Shown here: positions 51,738 through 59,500 of the stretch, piece by piece
Position numbering within the stretch: position 1 is the first letter of the stretch
Layout of the letters: each line of letters opens with the position of its first letter
Assembly: GCA_965222765.1 (NCBI GenBank)
Contig: CBDCVG010000030.1
Location: forward strand, 1-64,000
Source: Caldora sp965222765
GTDB lineage: Bacteria; Cyanobacteriota; Cyanobacteriia; Cyanobacteriales; Coleofasciculaceae
DNA length: 64,000 nt
Direction: 5' to 3'
Position numbers and translations under genes: made by a program
The notes under the pieces: generated by a model
Seen by the model: the letters and a program-made list of their open reading frames with translations, nothing else
Database searches by the model: none
What the model was told of the DNA's origin: nothing

Positions 51738-53327
51738 ATGGCAATCAGCAACAATAGTATCCAACAATTATTGCCTATAGTCAGACCCTATTTGCGGAAT
51801 GAGAGTGAGCGTCGAGCCTATTTGATGAGGGCGTTAGGAACCAATGCAGATGCATTGAACTTGATTTGGAACGAACCTGTCAATACTTTCATTCCGAATA
51901 TGGTGCAAACATTGGTAGCTTTCGGTGAACTTACTCCTGGTAAACTTGCGCTTTGTGCCTTGTTGGAGGTGATTCGTGAAGATATGGGTGTAGATGTCAA
52001 GGTAAAGATCAATGAATTACTACAACAGATTAGAGAAGAACTAAGTCCCAAAGAAAATCAAGTTCCTCAATGGTATCGAAAAGCTGTAGCTCAATATTTT
52101 TACGTCACACTACAACGACTGAAAGAACAAGGATGTTTGAATATCCGCAAAGACGTAGTTGATGCCGACAGACGACTGAACTATGCTGCTAAAATCACCG
52201 ATTTTGAGCTACCCTTTGCAGTGATGAATATGCGTGGTGAAGCTTTTTTCCTGTTTTCTGAGTTTTCTGAGATTAACATGAAAACTTTGCAGCAATTTTC
52301 TGCTCAGTGTATGAAGTGGGCAAAAAAGCAGGTTGCCCCCTCTGGGGTTGGTCAAGCTTTATATAATTTTAGAATACCAACCCACCTTTGTTTGGCAATT
52401 GCTCTTGTTGACAGAGTAGAGCAGAAAACTGCCACTGAGGTACAGACAACCAATCCCTTAGATCATAAAACGGATGCGTTGTGGTATGAAATACCAATAA
52501 TTTATGAACTCAGTCAAAAGAAGCTCTATTTCTATGACCAGCCATCTAGTTTCTGGGAAAACTTCAAAGGGGAGGTAGTTTGGAAAAAGTTACGCGCAGT
52601 TATTCAGGAGGTAGCATCGGGAAAACCTCTATTACCTATACTCAGACCCCATTTGAGGAATGAGAGTGGGCTTTGTGCCTTGTTGGAGGTGATTCGTCAA
52701 GATGTAGGGGAAGATGTAGGGGAAGATGTAAAGGTACAGATCGATAAATTGCTACAACAGGTTAGAAAAAAACTAAACCCCAGAGAAAATCAATTTCCTC
52801 AATGGTATCGGCAAGCTGTGACTCAACATGTTGAAGATAAGCCTGTGAAATCAGGAAAAAAGGCAATGCCAAATATGTCTTCTTTGGAGCGTAACCAGAT
52901 TTTTATTAGCTATAGTCATATGGATAAAGACTGGCTGGAAAAACTCCAGACTATGCTTAAGCCTCTGATGCGGAATAAGACTATCAATGTCTGGGATGAT
53001 ACCAGAATTAAAGCAGGAGCCAAATGGAGAGAGGAAATTACTAAGGCTCTAGCAGCAGCAAAGGTAGCTGTATTAATGGTAAGCCCAAATTTCCTGGCAT
53101 CTGAGTTTATTAATCAGGAAGAATTACCACATCTACTAAAGGCAGCGGAAGAAGAAAGGTTGACAATTATTTGGGTACATGTAAGTTATTGCTTGTACGA
53201 AGAATCAGAAATTGGAGATTATCAGGCAGCTCATGATACTTCTAAGCCCCTAGATACTCTGTCAAGTGGAGAGCTAAATCAGGTATTGCGTGAAATCGTA
53301 CAAAAAATAAAGGTAGCTACAACCTAG
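51738..53327 (+). CDS. EAD-like and TIR-domain effector
   Basis: The 529-residue protein repeats the EAD-like plus unknown domain of the 49783 gene (residues 1-297). A second, shortened EAD-like copy follows at about 298-350 (LLPILRPHLRNESGLCALLE), carrying a tandem GEDVGEDV duplication. It ends in a TIR domain from residue 386 (NQIFISYSHMDKDWLEKLQ, VSPNFLASEFINQEELP, with Glu461/462 at the usual catalytic position). Bacterial TIR effectors commonly cleave NAD+ or make nucleotide signals on infection. Its activity here is inference. It is co-directional with the rest of the cluster. Confidence 0.85.
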   Translation: MAISNNSIQQLLPIVRPYLRNESERRAYLMRALGTNADALNLIWNEPVNTFIPNMVQTLVAFGELTPGKLALCALLEVIREDMGVDVKVKINELLQQIREELSPKENQVPQWYRKAVAQYFYVTLQRLKEQGCLNIRKDVVDADRRLNYAAKITDFELPFAVMNMRGEAFFLFSEFSEINMKTLQQFSAQCMKWAKKQVAPSGVGQALYNFRIPTHLCLAIALVDRVEQKTATEVQTTNPLDHKTDALWYEIPIIYELSQKKLYFYDQPSSFWENFKGEVVWKKLRAVIQEVASGKPLLPILRPHLRNESGLCALLEVIRQDVGEDVGEDVKVQIDKLLQQVRKKLNPRENQFPQWYRQAVTQHVEDKPVKSGKKAMPNMSSLERNQIFISYSHMDKDWLEKLQTMLKPLMRNKTINVWDDTRIKAGAKWREEITKALAAAKVAVLMVSPNFLASEFINQEELPHLLKAAEEERLTIIWVHVSYCLYEESEIGDYQAAHDTSKPLDTLSSGELNQVLREIVQKIKVATT

Positions 53328-53499
53328 TGGTGGTAAAGATAATAGTGTGAGAATTTGGAATTATCAGACAGGAGAACTGCTTCAAACGCTGGAGCATTTC
53401 GGTCTAGTTCATTGTCTTGCTTTCAGCCCTGATGGAGAAACTTTAGCCAGTGGCAGTGATGATACGACTATCAAGGTTTGGCGCATACATAATAGTTAG
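53317..53499 (+). pseudogene. WD40-repeat gene remnant
   Basis: This short open stretch reads GGKDNSVRIWNYQTGELLQT, then LAFSPDGETLASGSDDTTIK and VWRIHNS before a stop: one to two WD40 blades without any start. It overlaps the end of the TIR gene in another frame. It is the tail of a WD40-sensor effector that the TIR module seems to have replaced. Confidence 0.75.
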
Positions 53500-53543
53500 G
53501 TGATGGTAATAAGTAGCGATATGAACCTGGGAGATCTAAGCCA

Positions 53544-54752
53544 ATGAATTTTATTTCTCAATTAGGAAAGCTTCTACTCGATGAAAAACAAGTTTACGAC
53601 TTATCCCGGAATGAAGAATTTGCAGAATTTAACTTTATAGGCTTCAAAGAAACTCGTCTAACTATAGATTTAGTTGCTTTTGTCAAAGCTGATAGCTTGA
53701 CGGAAAAGGAGGTTGTGAATTTACGCGATCGCTTTTTTAATATTACCCAAATTGTCTCCTATGACTTTGGGATCAAGCCCCGTGGCAGAATGCCGAATGG
53801 TCTTTTAGGTTTTGTCTTTGAACAGGAATGTCCTAGCTTTTTCATTGACTTTATTAAAAAGCAGACAAAAATCTCTCATACTGGCAGAAGTGCTGTAATT
53901 GTTCCTTGGGTAATTAATCTTCAGCATCAGCAAATTCATACCCATAATAATCCAGTTTCCCTATTGCCACCAGTAGTTATTACCGCAGATTGGGTATTTC
54001 CAGGGCTCAAGTACTTAAAGGCGTTTGTATCTGCCTATCGTCCTCAGCCTGTTGCTCAAGATAGTCAGAGGACTGATGCCAAGCCAGTTAATCATCAAGT
54101 TGCATCTGAGTTTAGGAGATTAGAGGAAAAATTAGCAGAAATTCATCGGTTAATCCAAGTTATGTCAGACCAGCAATCGCCATATAATTTCTCTAATTCT
54201 CAAAGAGTGCAAATTTTTGACCAAGTTAGTACAGACATCGAAAATAATCATTTGAAAAAAACCTCATCCTTAATGCCAAATATGTCTGATTTTAAGCGTG
54301 AACAGGTCTTTATTAGCTATAGTCATAAAGATAAAGTTTGGCTGGAGAAACTCCAGATTATGCTTAAGCCTCTGATGCAGAATAAGACAATCTCTGTCTG
54401 GGATGATACTAAAATCAAACCAGGAGCCAAATGGAGAGACGAAATTAACAACGCTCTAGCAGTAGCAAAGGTAGCTGTATTAATGGTAAGCCCAAATTTC
54501 CTGGCATCTGAGTTTATTGATAAGCAAGAATTACCACCTCTACTAACCGCAGCAGAAGAAGAAGGGTTGACAATCATTTGGGTATATGTGAGTGCTTGCA
54601 TGTACAAAGACTCAAAGATTGAAGCTTATCAGGCAGCTCATAATATTTCTAAGCCCCTAGATACTCTCTCAAGTGGAAAGCAAAATCAGGTATTGCTGGA
54701 AATCGCACAAAAAATCAAGGCAGCTGCAACTGAAACATCTACAGACCCTTAG
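53544..54752 (+). CDS. TIR-domain effector with unknown N-terminal domain
   Basis: The 402-residue protein has an N-terminal domain of about 170 residues that I do not recognise (ISQLGKLLLDEKQVYDLSRN, RDRFFNITQIVSYDFGIKPR, SAVIVPWVINLQHQQIH). A helical linker follows (ASEFRRLEEKLAEIHRLIQV), then a TIR domain from residue 253 (EQVFISYSHKDKVWLEKLQ, VSPNFLASEFIDKQELPPLL) that is very close to that of the 51738 protein. The candidate catalytic Glu is in DKQEL. Upstream lie a truncated EAD start and the WD40 remnant. It is probably an alternative sensor coupled to the same TIR output. Confidence 0.83.
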   Translation: MNFISQLGKLLLDEKQVYDLSRNEEFAEFNFIGFKETRLTIDLVAFVKADSLTEKEVVNLRDRFFNITQIVSYDFGIKPRGRMPNGLLGFVFEQECPSFFIDFIKKQTKISHTGRSAVIVPWVINLQHQQIHTHNNPVSLLPPVVITADWVFPGLKYLKAFVSAYRPQPVAQDSQRTDAKPVNHQVASEFRRLEEKLAEIHRLIQVMSDQQSPYNFSNSQRVQIFDQVSTDIENNHLKKTSSLMPNMSDFKREQVFISYSHKDKVWLEKLQIMLKPLMQNKTISVWDDTKIKPGAKWRDEINNALAVAKVAVLMVSPNFLASEFIDKQELPPLLTAAEEEGLTIIWVYVSACMYKDSKIEAYQAAHNISKPLDTLSSGKQNQVLLEIAQKIKAAATETSTDP

Positions 54753-54917
54753 ATTGCCCACTGTTGTATTCTGACACCATGTCAGTGGGCTTCCAAGAGG
54801 TGAGCGAAATTTACAGTTATGCCCCCACGAAATTTGTGCTATTATAGAATAATGGGAAAGATGTGGGCCTATAAATCCAATAACACTCATTAAACTCTCT
54901 GCGAACTCTGTGCCTCT

Positions 54918-55160
54918 GTGGTTCCCTTCAAACTGCCACTATTCGATATTTTTAACAGCCTGCGACAGCGGCATGGTTTACCGTTAGGGGTTGATGAATA
55001 TTCAGCAGTTTTGCGATCGCTTCAGGCTGGTTTTGGTATTGGCTCTCGTCAGGAAGTGGAACAGCTTTGCTGTATGGTATGGGCAAAGTCTGAGGAAGAG
55101 AATCACTTAGTTCGACGGTTATTTCAACAAATGTGGCAGGGGTTTCAACCCCTGGCGGGT
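54918..55160 (+). pseudogene. truncated N-terminus of a larger gene
   Basis: The frame starts at a GTG and reads LPLFDIFNSLRQRHGLPLGV, then DEYSAVLRSLQAGFGIGSRQ and MVWAKSEEENHLVRRLFQQM. It resembles the N-terminus of large cyanobacterial proteins that I recall but cannot name with confidence. The protein-like pattern stops near 55145, after which the frame runs into repeat sequence (to 55253). It is probably a gene start left by deletion. Confidence 0.5.
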
Positions 55161-55360
55161 CATCGAATTGGTGCAAAATTTAAGTTTAGCTACAATACTG
55201 GCGATGGGAGTTGTTTCCTGCCTTCAAAACCCGCCGAAGCCCATGTGCATTAATTTCTGCCAACGCAAACCCTCTGCTGTTGGATTTAGGGCGCACGTCT
55301 GTGCGCCCCTACGAAATTCACACCACATTTTCCACAACATTTTGGAGCCTTATTTCTTAT

Positions 55361-55735
55361 TTATAAATGACTCGAGTATTTTGATAACACAATTGCAATC
55401 AACACTGCTACAATTCCTAGCGAGCCACTGGTGATTGCACTAGAATCACCACTGCATAAAAAGACAACGGTGGTGATTGCTGCCACAAGTGCCACTAGTA
55501 AAGCTAAAGGGGAGCCCCAAAGCTTAACAGGATTCCGCATATAAACAGCAGCTTGTCCATAGTCTGTGAGCATAATTTGGGCGAATTCCCAACTATGGTG
55601 AGATATGTAGTTACTTTGCCGAAATAGTTTTGGTTGGTAGGGACAAACTAAGATATCTTTGCCAGTTTGTTGTTCCAACTCTTGTTCTAGTTCAAGACAA
55701 TATAGGTAAAATTCCCGCTCGGTGGATTGTAACAT
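55361..55735 (-). CDS. small hypothetical membrane protein
   Basis: The 124-residue protein has a helical N-terminus (REFYLYCLELEQELEQQTGK) and two adjacent C-terminal membrane helices (LALLVALVAAITTVVFLC, SLGIVAVLIAIVLSKY). No family was recognised. Its codon use looks native. It stands alone between two damaged or repeat-rich stretches. Confidence 0.65.
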   Translation of the reverse strand: MLQSTEREFYLYCLELEQELEQQTGKDILVCPYQPKLFRQSNYISHHSWEFAQIMLTDYGQAAVYMRNPVKLWGSPLALLVALVAAITTVVFLCSGDSSAITSGSLGIVAVLIAIVLSKYSSHL

Positions 55736-56541
55736 CTTATCTGTAATAAACTTCGAGTACTGAGTTAAAACTAATTGCCCATCTAAATAGGGCTTGCCTC
55801 ATCGAGTCCATTGATTCTGGTTTTGAAGTAATGAGCGCCTGACGGCGAATTAAGAATGAAGAATTAAGAATTAAGAATTCATTGAATCGCCGAAAAAAAA
55901 GTTAGAAACTAATCATATCAAGAGATTTAGACATCCCGCAGTCATTTTTAGTTCCTGAAGAGCTCCCCAGGAGCGCTTCGCACCCCCAATTGAATAGGAG
56001 AAACGAGAAATAATTCTAGTTTCTCGTAACTGGCAAGATGCCAGTTCCACAATTGATACCCTACACCCTACACCCTACACCTCACACCCTCACTCCGAAG
56101 GAGTGTTTCTCGAGAGTAATGAGTGAATTACCCCTCGATTAGTTATTGGGGTAGCCTGTGCGAGTTTATGCACTTTCGTACCTAAATAATGTGCAGCCAC
56201 AGAATTCGGTGTATTAGATTAGGATCAGATTAATGGTTCTAGATTGCAATCTTCAACAAAGATACACTAAACTTCTATCCCTCTAAAGGTGGAGATGAGC
56301 TAAATGACCACATTATTGTGCATTTAAACTGCATATTAATGAAATTAAATTAAAAAGATATATCCAACTACTATTTGGGATTTTGATTTCCCCCTTTTAC
56401 TTTACTAAAACATATTTTAAATGCATTTTAACTTACTTTTTGGTTATTCTTCCCTAAAAAATAAAACCTTACGCTCAACTTGAAAGGTCAACGAACGTAT
56501 CCATATGTAGTTTGTATTATCAGGATAGAGAGTGTCTCCAG
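55736..56541 (+). promoter_or_regulatory. 800-base region upstream of the hemagglutinin-CHAT gene
   Basis: No gene is present. It contains an AATTAAG-type array (about 55852-55880), a CTGGCAAGATGCCAG hairpin (about 56029-56045), a (CCTACAC)n heptamer array (56062-56091) and a very AT-rich block from 56330 that probably holds the promoter. Confidence 0.55.
56062..56091. repeat. heptanucleotide tandem repeat (CCTACAC)n
   Basis: About four copies of a 7-bp unit lie in the leader region of the hemagglutinin-CHAT gene. Confidence 0.75.
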
Positions 56542-59500
56542 ATGAAGCAACTGAGTCTATCAATAGTAGCTATTGCCTTTGCTACCACTATTGCCTCAAA
56601 GCCACTGCAAGCACAACCGATTACTGCGGCAGTAGATGGCACAGGCACTATCGTTACTACTACAGGTAACCATTTCCAGATTACTGGCGGTACCTTATCT
56701 GGAGATAGTCAGAATCTGTTTCACTCTTTAGAGCAATTTGGACTTTCAGCCCATCAAATTGCTGAGTTTCACACTAACCCCCAGATTCAAAATATCCTGA
56801 CACGGGTGATTGGGGGTGCTCCTTCAATCATTAATGGTTTGATTCAGGTGAGTGGTGGTAACTCCAATTTATTTTTGATGAACCCAGCGGGGATGATTTT
56901 TGGCGGGAATGCTCAGCTCAATATAACAGCTGATTTTATCGCTACTACTGCTACTGGGATCGGTTTTGGTGGAGATAATTGGTTCAATGGCTTTGGGGCA
57001 AATGACTACCAAAATTTAATCGGTACTCCTACTAAGTTTGCTTTCGATTTGGTGCAAGGGGGCAGTATAGTCAATGCAGGTGAGCTAGGGGTATCAGAGG
57101 GTCAAAATTTAGCTTTAATTGGTGGTAATGTGCTCAATACTGGGCAACTAAGAGCAGCAGGAGGACAAATCACCATCGCCGCAGTTGGAGGTGGAAATCT
57201 GGTGCGGATTAGTCAACCAGGATATCTGCTGAGTTTAGAGATTGAAGCACCAAGAGATACTTCGGGGCAGATATTGCCTCTTAATCCTGTGGATTTACCG
57301 GCTTTATTAACAGGAGCAGGGGAGGGTGTAGAGACAGGATTAAATGTTTCCTCAAATGGCACGGTACAGCTAACAGATTCTGGCACGACGATACCAGCTG
57401 GAGAAGGAGTAGCCCTCACTTCTGGCACTATTGATGTCTCAGGTGACATTGGTGGTGAGGTGAATGTATTTGGCGATCGCGTAGGAGTATTTGGTGCTAA
57501 TATCAATGCTTCTGGTACTAACGGTGGTGGCACTGTCTTGATTGGTGGGGATTATCAAGGACAAGGTACAGTGCCGAAGGCTTTACGAACTTACATTAGT
57601 AGTGACTCGGTAATTAATGCGGATGCTCTCTCTTATGGTGATGGAGGGAAAGTTATTGTTTGGGCAGATGAGGTTACTCGCTTCTTTGGCAAAATTAATG
57701 CTCGTGGTGGTGCTAACTCTGGGGATGGTGGTTTTGTCGAAGTATCAGGTAGAGAATTTTTGGACTTTCAGGGCAATGTGAATACTCTAGCTGCTAATGG
57801 TAATCCTGGAACATTGCTACTTGACCCGACTAATATTGAAATTGTAGCTGCTAGAGGAACAGCTACCCTAGCTGATATTAATCCATTTGATGCTCCTGAT
57901 TTAGATCCTACGACAATCGATGCAGCGCTGATTAATGGCGCCACTACTAATGTCATTCTGCAAGCAACCAATGACATTACTTTTAGTGCAGCACTTAATA
58001 TTACTACCCCTGGAGTGGGACTCACTGCCCAAGCCAACAACAATATTAATGTTAACGCTGACATCACTACTAATGATGGTGATATTTTCCTTAATGCTGA
58101 CTTTGATGGGATTAATGGGGGTGCTCTCAACCTCACTGGCGTAAGCATTAATACTGGTGGTGGCAATTTCACCGGCACTGGCACAGGAAATGCCCTTTTC
58201 CGCAACGGTATCACTCTCAACAACAGCACTATTGATGCTGGTGGTGGCAATATTAACCTCACAGGTATTACTAATGAGTCTGGAGACGAAGAAAATTCTG
58301 GCATTTTGCTCAACCGGAGTAATCTGCAAACTATCGGTGTGGGAGAATTCCTCCTGACAGGTACTGCTAACGGTACTGGTATGTTTAACAGGGGATTTTT
58401 GCTCCGTAACAATAGCACCTTATCTACCGGTGACGGCGATATTACCTTGAATGGGATAGGTGGAAATGGGACAAATTTTAATGATGGGATACTTGTGCAA
58501 AACTCCAGTGTGCTCTCAGATACAGGAAACATTGAGATGATTGGCACCGGTGGAGGAGATGGGAGTGGAATAAGCAGTACTGGTGTTGAGATTCACATCA
58601 ACAGTCTGGTGGAATCAAGCAGAGGTAATATTACCCTGAATGGCACGGGCGGAGAAGGGGTGAATCGTAATGAAGCCATACGCATTGCTACTAATACCAG
58701 GATTTCTTCTGGGGGAAATATCGAGTTTAGCGGTAATTCTAGGGCGCCTGGAGCAGACAACTACGGCATTTTACTTGAAAACAACACCTTGGTGGAATCA
58801 ACTGGTCAAGGTACTATGACTCTTGATGGCAGAGCTATTGAGACTGATGGGATTCATGTCGAAGATAGCTCGATTAACTCCACTGAAATAGATAGTAGTC
58901 CTATCACCCTCATAGCTGATGAAATGAGTTTCGTCGGTAACGCCCAAATCAGCAGCCCTGGTATCCTTAACTTACAGCCTGTTACTGCCAATCAAAACAT
59001 CCAAATTGGCAATCTAACCGACTCTGGTATGGATACACTGGATTTGTTAGATACGGATATCGCTGCCCTGCAAGCCGGTTTTACCAACATTAACATTGGT
59101 CGCCCTGATGGCACTGGCACTGTTACTCTGAATAATAGAGCTACTTTCAACGACCCTGTAAATATTCCTGGAGGTTCAACTTTAGTTGGTCCTGAACAAA
59201 ATACTACCTACGAGTTTACAGGTTCTAATGAAGGTAATCTCAACAGTATTTTCCCCAATGGATTAACCTTCAACAATATTGAGAACTTAACTGGCGGCAG
59301 TTTAGCTGACAGCTTCGTTTTTGCTGATGGTGTTAGTTTCAATGGCAGCATCAGTGACAACGGAGGTACTAACAATTTTGATTTCTCTGTCTACACCACT
59401 CCCCTGACTATAGATCTCAATACCCTTGCAGCAGTAAGCATTGAACAAATTATCGGCACAACTGCTGCTGAGAGTACCTTAATCGGAACCAATACTCCCA

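Noticed and set aside
57768..58547. Minus-strand frame of 259 codons inside the hemagglutinin-CHAT gene
   Set aside because: It is antisense to the repetitive beta-helix coding region; the composition mirrors that gene and there is no start signal.
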